This document shows positions 44,001 through 51,484 of a stretch of 64,000 bases of DNA, one piece after another. How positions within the stretch are numbered: the stretch's first letter is position 1; each line of letters starts with the position of its first letter. Below the pieces are notes generated by a model. It was not told the DNA's origin. It was given only the letters and a program-made list of their open reading frames with translations, and ran no database searches. Origin of the DNA: Paenibacillus curdlanolyticus YK9 (lineage in GTDB: Bacteria > Bacillota > Bacilli > Paenibacillales > Paenibacillaceae); the NCBI RefSeq assembly GCF_000179615.1, contig NZ_AEDD01000002.1:124001-188000 (forward strand), read 5' to 3'. Position numbers and translations under genes: made by a program.

Positions 44001-45479
44001 ATGTCATTAATTAATGTAACAAACCTAACGTTCGCCTACGACGGCAGCTATGACAACATATTCGAGGACGTGAGCTTTCAGCTCGATACCGATTGGAAAT
44101 TAGGCTTCACGGGCCGCAACGGACGAGGGAAGACGACGTTTCTCAATTTGCTGCAAGGGAAATATGAATTTCAAGGTACGATTTCAGCCAATGTCAGCTT
44201 TGAGTATTTTCCATTCCAAATCGAGGACAGAGCCAAGCTTACGGAGCACATTGTCAGCGACATTGTGCCAGACTACTTGCATTGGATGTTAATGCGCGAG
44301 CTTTCGCTGCTTAAGGTGTCGGAGGATGTGCTGTACCGGCCCTTCGATTCGCTATCCAATGGCGAGCAGACGAAGGTGATGCTAGCCGCCTTATTTTTGA
44401 AGGAAAACAGCTTTCTCTTGATCGATGAACCGACTAACCATCTAGATATTCATGCGAGAAAAATCGTTAGTCAATATCTCAATTCCAAGAGCGGATTTAT
44501 TCTTGTTTCGCATGACCGGGCTTTCCTGGACCGATGCGTCGATCACATTCTGTCCATCAACAAAACGAACATCGACATTCAGCGCGGGAATTTTTCTGAC
44601 TGGTGGGAAAATAAACAGAGGCAAGACAACTACGAGCTGGCGGAGAACGAGAAGCTGAAAAAAGACGTCAAGCGCTTATCTGAGGCAGCCAAGCGAACGA
44701 GCAATTGGTCCGACGAAGTGGAGAAAACGAAGAACGGGACTCGGAATTCGGGTTCGAAGGTCGATAAAGGCTACGTTGGCCATAAGGCTGCCAAAATGAT
44801 GAAACGCTCCAAATCGATCGAACAGCGGCAGCAATCCGCGATTGATGAGAAGTCGCAGCTGCTTAGAAATGTCGAGAAGGCCGATCAGCTGAAAATAAAA
44901 CAGCTTCCGTATCATAATCGGCTGCTAGCCGAGTTCGACCATGTATCGATTTATTACGGCGAGAAAAAGGTTACCTCCGATTTAACCTTTACGATTGAGC
45001 AGGGCGAACGGATCGCGCTCTCGGGCCAGAATGGCTCTGGCAAATCAAGCATTATCAAGCTTTTATGCGGCGAGGATATCCCACATACGGGCACGCTCAG
45101 AAAGGGAAGCCAGCTGAAAATATCGTATGTGTCGCAAGACACCTCGCATCTGCAGGGTAATTTAACAGATTATGCGCGAGCGCATGGCATTGACGAGAGC
45201 CTCTTTAAATCGATTCTAAGGAAGTTAGACTTTGCTAGGGTGCAATTTGAGAAGGATATTGCATCCTTCAGCGGCGGGCAGAAGAAGAAGGTGCTGCTAG
45301 CAAAAAGCCTCTGCGAGTCTGCGCACCTGCATATTTGGGACGAACCGCTTAATTTTATTGATGTGATCTCCCGAATGCAGATTGAAGAGCTGCTGCTCGA
45401 ATACGCGCCAACCATTCTGTTTGTGGAGCATGATAGCGAGTTTTGCAAAAATATTGCTACTAAAGTTGTTAATCTATAA
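44001..45479 (+). CDS. Lsa-type ABC-F ribosomal protection protein
   Basis: A 492-residue soluble protein with two ATPase domains and no membrane segment. Domain 1 has GRNGRGKT, LSNGEQTK and LLIDEPTNHLD; domain 2 has GQNGSGKS, FSGGQKKK and a shifted HIWDEPLNFID. The linker between them (about residues 195-300) is helical and charged (the antibiotic-resistance-domain region). The start MSLINVTNLTFAYDGSYDNIFE is characteristic of the Lsa family, which displaces lincosamides, streptogramin A and pleuromutilins from the ribosome. CAGGGGG precedes the ATG. It is controlled by the attenuator leader upstream. The spectrum cannot be read from sequence. Confidence 0.9.
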   Translation: MSLINVTNLTFAYDGSYDNIFEDVSFQLDTDWKLGFTGRNGRGKTTFLNLLQGKYEFQGTISANVSFEYFPFQIEDRAKLTEHIVSDIVPDYLHWMLMRELSLLKVSEDVLYRPFDSLSNGEQTKVMLAALFLKENSFLLIDEPTNHLDIHARKIVSQYLNSKSGFILVSHDRAFLDRCVDHILSINKTNIDIQRGNFSDWWENKQRQDNYELAENEKLKKDVKRLSEAAKRTSNWSDEVEKTKNGTRNSGSKVDKGYVGHKAAKMMKRSKSIEQRQQSAIDEKSQLLRNVEKADQLKIKQLPYHNRLLAEFDHVSIYYGEKKVTSDLTFTIEQGERIALSGQNGSGKSSIIKLLCGEDIPHTGTLRKGSQLKISYVSQDTSHLQGNLTDYARAHGIDESLFKSILRKLDFARVQFEKDIASFSGGQKKKVLLAKSLCESAHLHIWDEPLNFIDVISRMQIEELLLEYAPTILFVEHDSEFCKNIATKVVNL

Positions 45480-45490
45480 TGAATCAATGC

Positions 45491-45520
45491 GGAAAGACTT
45501 TACAAGTCTTTCCTTTTTTA
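45491..45520 (+). terminator. Rho-independent terminator after the ABC-F gene
   Basis: GGAAAGACTT (45491-45500) and AAGTCTTTCC (45504-45513), followed by TTTTTT. Confidence 0.88.
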
Positions 45521-45557
45521 TTGATCAATTGCATGTTTTGATAGGTGTATAGTCATA

Positions 45558-45586
45558 TTGCCAATTGTATGATCTTAAGCTAATAT
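45558..45586 (+). promoter_or_regulatory. Promoter P1 of the biosynthetic cluster
   Basis: TTGCCA (45558-45563), 17 bases, TAATAT (45581-45586). The same promoter with the same spacing and similar flanks (CATATTGCCAATTG; AATATTCACT) occurs at 46993-47021, so the element was duplicated with its gene. Confidence 0.75.
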
Positions 45587-45697
45587 TCACTTTAAGTACC
45601 GAGGAAGCCTTTCATATTCGGAAAATTTAAAAGGGCGGTGGATGGCAAGCGCACGAACAACAGTGCTGTATGGAGCAAGAAATGCGTTTTTTTACGC

Positions 45698-45721
45698 AAT
45701 AGCGCAAACGTTTGCGCTATT
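45698..45721. promoter_or_regulatory. 24-bp perfect palindrome in the P1 leader (LacI/CcpA-like operator)
   Basis: A perfect 24-bp palindrome with the core GCGCAAACGTTTGCGC. The central CG with flanking AAA/TTT is typical of LacI-family (including CcpA cre-like) operators. It lies about 112 bases downstream of the -10 and 60 bases before the coding region, so it would block elongation or act as an RNA hairpin. A shorter version (GCAAACGTTTGC) occurs in leader 2. Confidence 0.7.
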
Positions 45722-45780
45722 TTGGATTGATTACGATTACAGACACGAGCAACATGAATTGGCTAAAAGGAGGAGCAGCA

Positions 45781-46899
45781 ATGATGATCAAAACGGAAGG
45801 GCCTTCCGTTAATATTCCCAGCTATGTGTACTGCTTGATTCCTTATATTCACGAGAAGTTAAAGTCGGAAGGATCGGCGAGCGCAATAAGCTTAATGTCG
45901 AATTTGGATCTTGCCGCACTGCCTGCTTACGTTCGCGGAGCGACTTTTGAGTCGGCGAGGACAGACTTTCACATCAAAGGTATTTTCGGTTTCGATTCAT
46001 TTACGAACCTAATGAAGCTCGAATTGATTGAACATCATTACGATTCGTTTGAGTCAGGGCTTGCTAGCATCAATCGTTCGTTTGCAGAGGGGAAAGCCGT
46101 TATTTTGAGCGGAAGCTCCTATCATTTGCCCTATTTTTCCGATTATCATAATCCGTGGTTCATCGATAATTTTGGTTACACCATTAACTCGACGATGTAT
46201 ATTGTTGGAAACCACTGGTTTTCGGTGTATGGGATCGATGAATCCGGCGTTCGCATTTATGATCCTATTCCTAGCAAATTTGCCGGAACGATTCCGATGG
46301 AGGACTTTCGACTCGCATGGGGAGGCAATGGGCTAATCGCCGAGCTAGCTCATAAGAAGGATATTGAAAAGTGTAAGGCCTACGGTCAGCTCAATGTGGG
46401 CGTTGGCCATATTTTCGACCAAACCGAACTGAACGATCTCTTCCTAAGTACGGCCATCACGACGGCAAGCCTCTATTTGAAAGGTGACAAATTTAACTTA
46501 GAGGCGGAGCACTGCTGGTTCGGGCATGCGGCGTTAGCGGAATTTATCTCTGATCTGGAACAGTTAGCTGGCGATAATCGACACGTGCAGCGGATTGAAG
46601 GATGCTTATACTCGATGCGGGTTAACCGGTACCAGATCGGTGATTTGCTGCATGATATGAGGAAACTAGGTCTGATTCCACAAAATATACTAGATGCGTA
46701 TCTGCCGCTTCACAGGAAATGGGAAACGACCTATAACGCTTTTGCGATTAATATGGCTCGGAAGAAGGACGACTTGATTGAACGGACGATCGTGCTTCTG
46801 AAGGAGGCACTAGACATGGAGAAGCATTTGTTTACGCTTCTGTACCGTTATCTTAAGGGAACGCCATTCCTAGCGCGCTCGGCGGGAAGAGGAGAATAA
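45781..46899 (+). CDS. BtrH/AsbE-like acyltransferase, copy 1
   Basis: A 372-residue protein with a C39-peptidase-like N-terminal half. The candidate triad is Cys18 (YVYCLIPY), His145 (GNHWFSVYGID) and Asp161 (YDPIP). The fold resembles BtrH of butirosin synthesis, which moves an acyl group from a carrier protein to an amine, and AsbE of petrobactin synthesis. The C-terminal half is helical and may bind the carrier. The ATG at 45781 follows AAAGGAGGAGC. It is close to the protein at 47221-48342 over its whole length, including the ends. It has its own promoter and terminator, so it is transcribed apart from the main operon. The function is inferred. Confidence 0.7.
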   Translation: MMIKTEGPSVNIPSYVYCLIPYIHEKLKSEGSASAISLMSNLDLAALPAYVRGATFESARTDFHIKGIFGFDSFTNLMKLELIEHHYDSFESGLASINRSFAEGKAVILSGSSYHLPYFSDYHNPWFIDNFGYTINSTMYIVGNHWFSVYGIDESGVRIYDPIPSKFAGTIPMEDFRLAWGGNGLIAELAHKKDIEKCKAYGQLNVGVGHIFDQTELNDLFLSTAITTASLYLKGDKFNLEAEHCWFGHAALAEFISDLEQLAGDNRHVQRIEGCLYSMRVNRYQIGDLLHDMRKLGLIPQNILDAYLPLHRKWETTYNAFAINMARKKDDLIERTIVLLKEALDMEKHLFTLLYRYLKGTPFLARSAGRGE

Positions 46900-46916
46900 C
46901 GGGATATTTCGTTTTT

Positions 46917-46952
46917 AAAACCAGCAGATACTCGATTCTGTTGGTTTTTTTT
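46917..46952 (+). terminator. Rho-independent terminator after copy 1
   Basis: AAAACCAGCAGA (46917-46928) and TCTGTTGGTTTT (46937-46948, one wobble pair), followed by T residues. Confidence 0.85.
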
Positions 46953-46992
46953 AACAAGTATAATTTCTTATTATGTTAGGTACTAGATCATA

Positions 46993-47021
46993 TTGCCAAT
47001 TGCTAGATCTTGAGATAATAT
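46993..47021 (+). promoter_or_regulatory. Promoter P2 driving the main biosynthetic operon
   Basis: TTGCCA (46993-46998), 17 bases, TAATAT (47016-47021). A duplicate of P1. The genes from 47221 to 58025 are tightly packed with no terminator between them, so P2 probably drives all eleven. Confidence 0.75.
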
Positions 47022-47137
47022 TCACTATAAGCACCATGGAAACATTTCTCACTCTGTTATTTTCGTAAAGGTGGAGATTACTAAACCGTGAACAAAAGTG
47101 CTGCATAATGGCAAATCAGTTGTTTTTACTCAAATGT

Positions 47138-47149
47138 GCAAACGTTTGC
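47138..47149. promoter_or_regulatory. 12-bp palindrome in the P2 leader
   Basis: GCAAACGTTTGC, the core of the P1 palindrome, 117 bases after the -10 of P2. The flanks have diverged from those of P1, which suggests that only the core is under selection. Confidence 0.65.
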
Positions 47150-47220
47150 GCGTTTAATGGTATGAAATTGCTCTTGAAAAGCACATAAGCTATGCCATTT
47201 TGAGAAGAGGAGGAGCAATA

Positions 47221-48342
47221 TTGATCGAAACGCAAGAGCTTACCGTGGATATTCCTAGCTATGTGTACTGCCTAATTCCATATATCCATGCAAAGCTAAA
47301 GTCAGAGGGCTCCGCAAGCGCAATCAGCTTATTATCCAATCTGGATTTGGCAGGATTGCCTGCTTATACGCGGGGCGAATCGTTTGACTCGGCGAGAATC
47401 GATTTTCACATCAAGGATATCCACGGCTTCGAGCGGTCAACGAACATCTTGAAGCTCGATATGCATGAGCATAAGCATGATACGTTTGAAGCTGGGCTTG
47501 CAAGCATCAGTCAGACGTTAGCGGAAGGAAAAGCGGTTGTTTTGAGCGGGACCACCTACTGTTTGCCTTATTCATCCGAATATTATAACCCTTCGTTTAT
47601 TGAGACGTTTGGTTATGGGGTCAATGCGACCATGTATATCGTTGGCGATCACTGGTTTTCCGTATATGGAATCGACGAGACGGGCGTTCGAATCTATGAT
47701 CCGATTCCAAACAAATTTACGGGAACGATTCCGTTAGAGGATTTTCGGCATGCATGGGGAGGCAATGCCCTCGTGCCTGAGCTAGCAGATAAGAAGGATG
47801 TCGAAAAATGTACGATTTATGGCCAGCTTGATATTCATGTCGGCCATATTTTCAGCCAAGCTGAGCTCAACGATCTGTTCTTGCGTACGGCCAATACGAT
47901 TACGACTCTTTATTTGAAGGGCGAAAGCTTTAACTTAGGGGAAGAACGATGCTGGTTCGGGCATGCGGCGGTAACGACGTTTATGCATGATTTGGAGCAA
48001 TTCGCAGGCCAAGCTATTCCAGCTGAACGGATTGAAGGCTGCCTCTACTTCATGCGAGTCAATCGCCTGCAAATGGGCGTGCTGCTTACGGATATGAGGG
48101 AGCTTGCGCTCATTCCGCAGGATATCATGGATGCCTATTTGCCACTGCAACGAAAATGGGAGACGATCTATAATTCCTTCGTCATTAATGTAGCGCGTAA
48201 AAGAGCCGATGTCGTTGAACGGACGATCGCATTTTTGAAGGAAGCGCTCGATTTGGAGATGCACTTGTTTATGCGCTTGCAGCTTCATTTGAACGGCACG
48301 CCGCTGCTAGACCGTGCTCCGGCGATAGGGGCAGCAGACTAA
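47221..48342 (+). CDS. BtrH/AsbE-like acyltransferase, copy 2
   Basis: A 373-residue paralog of copy 1 with the same candidate triad: Cys17 (YVYCLIPY), His144 (GDHWFSVYGID) and Asp160 (YDPIP). The TTG at 47221 follows GAGGAGG and aligns with the copy 1 start. It is the first gene of the eleven-gene operon, and the AsbC-like ligase starts one base after its stop. The two copies differ most in the middle third and at the C-terminus, so they may use different acyl groups or acceptors. Acyl transfer from a carrier protein is inferred from fold and context. Confidence 0.7.
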   Translation: MIETQELTVDIPSYVYCLIPYIHAKLKSEGSASAISLLSNLDLAGLPAYTRGESFDSARIDFHIKDIHGFERSTNILKLDMHEHKHDTFEAGLASISQTLAEGKAVVLSGTTYCLPYSSEYYNPSFIETFGYGVNATMYIVGDHWFSVYGIDETGVRIYDPIPNKFTGTIPLEDFRHAWGGNALVPELADKKDVEKCTIYGQLDIHVGHIFSQAELNDLFLRTANTITTLYLKGESFNLGEERCWFGHAAVTTFMHDLEQFAGQAIPAERIEGCLYFMRVNRLQMGVLLTDMRELALIPQDIMDAYLPLQRKWETIYNSFVINVARKRADVVERTIAFLKEALDLEMHLFMRLQLHLNGTPLLDRAPAIGAAD

Positions 48343-48343
48343 T

Positions 48344-49600
48344 ATGTTCATCGTCGACAAAGAACGTTATGACAAAAGCATGCTGGCGCAAAGGCACGAG
48401 GAGCTGGCCAAGCTTCCTCATTTCTCAGCTCCGGAGACGAAGCTGTATGCGATCTGTTTCACGCACCCGTTCGATGTACTCAGTACGGTCCTATACTTAC
48501 GCGAGCGCGGGGGCTCCGTGCTGCTGCTTCATGGGGAAACGCCGTTCGAAGCGGCGCTATCGCTAGCGAATCGTGCTGGCTGTAACGTTCTGCTCCATAC
48601 GAATTGGCGGGAGGCTGTGGTCGTGAGCAAGCCGCAATATGTTGGCGAGCCGTCCTTATGCCAGTTCAGCTCCGGAACGACGGGCGAACCCAAATTAATT
48701 GCGAGACCGTGGCGCGAGGTAGAGCGGGAAATCGAATCGTATAACCTCCGGCTTCAGGCAACGCCCGATGAGCAGCCGATTATTCTCGTACCGGTATCGC
48801 ATTCGTTCGGACTCGTTGCCGGCACGCTTACCGCGCTTGCCAGAGGCGTTGAGCCGATCATCGTCGCGGACAAAAACCCGAAATTTGCGCTTCATTTGTT
48901 GAAAGCTGCCGGACCTTCGATTTTGTACGCGGTGCCGTTTTTGCTGCATCTTATCCAAACGCTTGGCCGAAAGGAGCTTCGCCTCCATAAGCTCATAAGC
49001 TCCGGCGCTCCAATGAGCGAAGCTTTGCTTCACCGTCTGCAAGCTTGCACCGAGCAGGTTTGGCAGCAATACGGTTGTACCGAGGCCGGCTGCATCTCGC
49101 TCGGATCGGATCCGTCTTCGCCTTATGATGTTGGGCAGGTGCTCCCGCATTTGCAAATCGCGCTGCACGAAACCGCTTTAGCGGAAGGTTCGGCGGCGAA
49201 GGAAATCGTCGTATCCACTGGCGATAAATTGATCCATACGCAGGACCTCGGCATGCTGAACCCGCAAGGCAGAATCCAAGTTTTCGGTCGAATGGATGAC
49301 TTGATTAATGTCTCGGGACTTAAAGTGCTGCCATCCGAAGTAGAAGCAGTCATCGAACGACTATCCGGCGTGTCGGAGGTTGTCGTCTGTAAGGCGCGGC
49401 ATCCGGTATGGGGCGAGTCGATTCGAGCGCTTGTCGTTGCCTCGGAGGGGGTAGGGAAAGAAGAAATTAAAGCGTGGTGTTTGCTGCATTTGCCGCCGTT
49501 TAAAGTACCGAGCATCATCGATTTGGTTACATCCATTCCTCGGCTGCCGTCAGGCAAAATAAGCCGAAAATTTATCCAAGAACAGGAGATATCGTCATGA
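48344..49600 (+). CDS. AsbC-like 3,4-dihydroxybenzoyl-AMP ligase
   Basis: A 418-residue adenylate-forming ligase, short for this superfamily but close to the roughly 410 residues of AsbC. Phosphate-loop motif FSSGTTGEPKLIARPW, then PVSHSFGLVAGTLTAL, QQYGCTEAGCISL (A5-like) and the C-terminal hinge GRMDDLINVSGLKVLPSEVE, with the catalytic Lys in LPSGKISRKF. Much of the chain matches what I remember of B. anthracis AsbC, which activates 3,4-dihydroxybenzoate and loads it on AsbD. The likely acceptor is the carrier encoded next, whose ATG overlaps this stop codon (ATGA). Aromatic specificity is inferred. Confidence 0.8.
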   Translation: MFIVDKERYDKSMLAQRHEELAKLPHFSAPETKLYAICFTHPFDVLSTVLYLRERGGSVLLLHGETPFEAALSLANRAGCNVLLHTNWREAVVVSKPQYVGEPSLCQFSSGTTGEPKLIARPWREVEREIESYNLRLQATPDEQPIILVPVSHSFGLVAGTLTALARGVEPIIVADKNPKFALHLLKAAGPSILYAVPFLLHLIQTLGRKELRLHKLISSGAPMSEALLHRLQACTEQVWQQYGCTEAGCISLGSDPSSPYDVGQVLPHLQIALHETALAEGSAAKEIVVSTGDKLIHTQDLGMLNPQGRIQVFGRMDDLINVSGLKVLPSEVEAVIERLSGVSEVVVCKARHPVWGESIRALVVASEGVGKEEIKAWCLLHLPPFKVPSIIDLVTSIPRLPSGKISRKFIQEQEISS

Positions 49601-49866
49601 GCATGGAGAGAGAGCAGAATATCGCTAAACTGAGAGAAGTTATCGTTGAGAATATGAATATTCAAGTGCCTGAGCAATTGAAGGAGTCGGATCGCCTCTA
49701 TCATGATCTGAACATCGACTCGATTATGGTGCTGCAGCTCGTCGTCGATCTGGAGGACGCTTTTGAGGTTTCGGTACCGGAAGAGAATCTGGACCAAGCG
49801 GTCTTCGAAACGGTCGGGACGCTGATTTCCTTCATTGAATCGCTAGTTAGCGCGAAGGTGGGTTAA
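49597..49866 (+). CDS. AsbD-like carrier protein (ACP/aryl carrier)
   Basis: An 89-residue stand-alone carrier protein. The phosphopantetheine attachment serine is Ser42 in DLNIDSIMVLQLV, and the helix IV region FETVGTLISFIESL fits AsbD. It needs activation by a phosphopantetheinyl transferase not seen in this window. It overlaps the ligase gene by 4 bases, so the pair probably acts together: the ligase adenylates 3,4-dihydroxybenzoate and loads this carrier. A second ATG lies two codons downstream. Confidence 0.8.
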   Translation: MSMEREQNIAKLREVIVENMNIQVPEQLKESDRLYHDLNIDSIMVLQLVVDLEDAFEVSVPEENLDQAVFETVGTLISFIESLVSAKVG

Positions 49867-49868
49867 GC

Positions 49869-50129
49869 ATGGTCACCGATCCAAGGCTTCCTTCTCTAAG
49901 ACAAGCTGTCGCTGAATTGTTGGGAAGATCCGATCTATCCCAAACGCTGGACGAGAACGAATCGCTGCAAAGCTTAGGTCTCGACTCTGTAAAGCTAATT
50001 AATCTCGTTATTATGATAGAAAAGCAATATGCGGTCATGTTCGATGATAGCGAGCTGCTCAATGAAAACTTCGATACGCTGAATAAGATTATGGCGAAAA
50101 TCGATGAAAAGGCCGGTGCTCGGGCGTGA
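49869..50129 (+). CDS. Second stand-alone carrier protein
   Basis: An 86-residue acyl carrier protein with the attachment serine Ser40 in LGLDSVKLINLVIMIEKQY. It differs clearly from the upstream carrier, so it is a separate specialised carrier rather than a recent copy. It starts 3 bases after the first carrier and overlaps the glycosyltransferase start by GTGA. Which ligase loads it is not evident; the ligases at 53228 and 55043 are candidates. Confidence 0.8.
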   Translation: MVTDPRLPSLRQAVAELLGRSDLSQTLDENESLQSLGLDSVKLINLVIMIEKQYAVMFDDSELLNENFDTLNKIMAKIDEKAGARA

Positions 50130-51484
50130 GCCTTTTACGAATCGGCTGCGTCGGCGGGCATTCAGGCCGGCTTAATGAACGCGCCATTGACGATCAGTGG
50201 GTTCGATACCTGGGCGAGCATACGGAGCTTGTTCCCATTCCGCCATTAAGCTTTGTTAAATTGTTCGGCGGGCGCGTCGATCGATGGCTGGAGCGGTTTC
50301 CAGAATCGCTGGACAAGCTCGCGGCATCTTTGCAAGAGCTTGCTGAGCGGCATCAAGTGAATACCTTTTATATGAATCTGCCATTTCTGATTCCTTATCT
50401 GCTCATGGCTCGTTCCTATGCGGGGCTCGATATCGGGTTTCTGTTCATTACTCATTCCGTTGGATCGCCGTTCTGGCTGAGGCAATGGCTTGCGGTTGCG
50501 CCATGGCTGACAGAGCGAGACGTGTTGCTGGCAAGCACGCCATCAAGTCGAGAAGCGCTCCTGCAAATTTCTGACCGTTACCAAATGGCAAGCTTGATTC
50601 CGTTATGCATTGAGCAACTTGCTAGCGAAACGACCGAGGCTGCGAGAGCAAGCCGAACGGGCCGCAAGCTTCTCTCGATTGGTCGGTTGGAAGATGTGAA
50701 AAATATCGATGTCCTACTTGAATGTTTTGCCAGCATTCGCGAACATGCGCCTCATGCAGAGCTGCACATTGCAGGCGAATATACGGGCCACTCATCGGAA
50801 CAGATTGAGCGGTATCGGGAGAAGCTAAAGCGCTTGATGGAGAAGCACGAGCTGCAAGACAGCGTAATCTTCCATGGTCCGGTCGAGGGCGAAGCCAAAA
50901 TCGAGCTGTTTCGAACATCCGACCTGCTTATTAATCTATCGACTGATCCCGGTGAAACGTTCGGATTTAACTTGCTGGAAGCCAAAGCATGGGGAATTCC
51001 GGTCGTCTGCACGAATTGGAATGGTTTCCGGGATATTGTGGAGGACGGTGTCGACGGCTTGCTCGTGGATGTCAGCTGGGACGAAGACGACAGCATGCCG
51101 CAGATCGATAACGATCTAGTCATTCATCATACGCTGCGATTGCTGAACCATTCGATTGAGCGGAACGTTTTATCTGCTAATGCCATTAAGGCAGCCGAAC
51201 GTTACGACTACAAACGTATCGTTCCAGAAATCGTTCAAGCGCTTGAGCATGCATCCAAACAGCTTGTTTACCCCATCCGCGATGCTAAAGCTTTAGCCAT
51301 GACCCCGGTAAACGAATTAAGGGAGATTTACCGAAACGAGAATCTTCATCATTTATTATGCATGCTAGAGAAACCGGTTTCCATCGCTTCCGGGCCGATT
51401 GATACCCCGATGCAGGAATGGATGCCGCAGGCCAAAGCGATCATTGCTCATTTTGCAGGGAGGTGCAGTCATGCAAAGCATTAA
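50126..51484 (+). CDS. GT4-family glycosyltransferase
   Basis: A 452-residue GT-B fold glycosyltransferase. The C-terminal nucleotide-sugar domain starts GRKLLSIGRLEDVKNIDVLLECF and ends in the family EX7E motif (GETFGFNLLEAKAWGIPVVCTNWNGFRD). An additional C-terminal extension of about 80 residues follows. No signal peptide or membrane helix, so it works in the cytoplasm. In this operon it would glycosylate the product or an intermediate. The donor sugar is unknown, and no sugar-nucleotide synthesis genes are in the cluster. GTG start at 50126 overlaps the previous stop. Confidence 0.85.
   Translation: MSLLRIGCVGGHSGRLNERAIDDQWVRYLGEHTELVPIPPLSFVKLFGGRVDRWLERFPESLDKLAASLQELAERHQVNTFYMNLPFLIPYLLMARSYAGLDIGFLFITHSVGSPFWLRQWLAVAPWLTERDVLLASTPSSREALLQISDRYQMASLIPLCIEQLASETTEAARASRTGRKLLSIGRLEDVKNIDVLLECFASIREHAPHAELHIAGEYTGHSSEQIERYREKLKRLMEKHELQDSVIFHGPVEGEAKIELFRTSDLLINLSTDPGETFGFNLLEAKAWGIPVVCTNWNGFRDIVEDGVDGLLVDVSWDEDDSMPQIDNDLVIHHTLRLLNHSIERNVLSANAIKAAERYDYKRIVPEIVQALEHASKQLVYPIRDAKALAMTPVNELREIYRNENLHHLLCMLEKPVSIASGPIDTPMQEWMPQAKAIIAHFAGRCSHAKH

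Noticed and set aside
47086-47200. Possible T-box or other known riboswitch in the duplicated leaders of the biosynthetic cluster.
   Set aside because: The shared GTGCTG and AAACGTTT segments do not match the T-box core or any riboswitch I can recall; a protein operator fits the palindrome better.
45781-48342. Bacteriocin (C39) maturation-export system, suggested by the C39-like folds and the ABC exporter.
   Set aside because: The exporter has no fused peptidase, no double-glycine leader peptide gene was seen, and carrier proteins and ligases point to acyl transfer instead.
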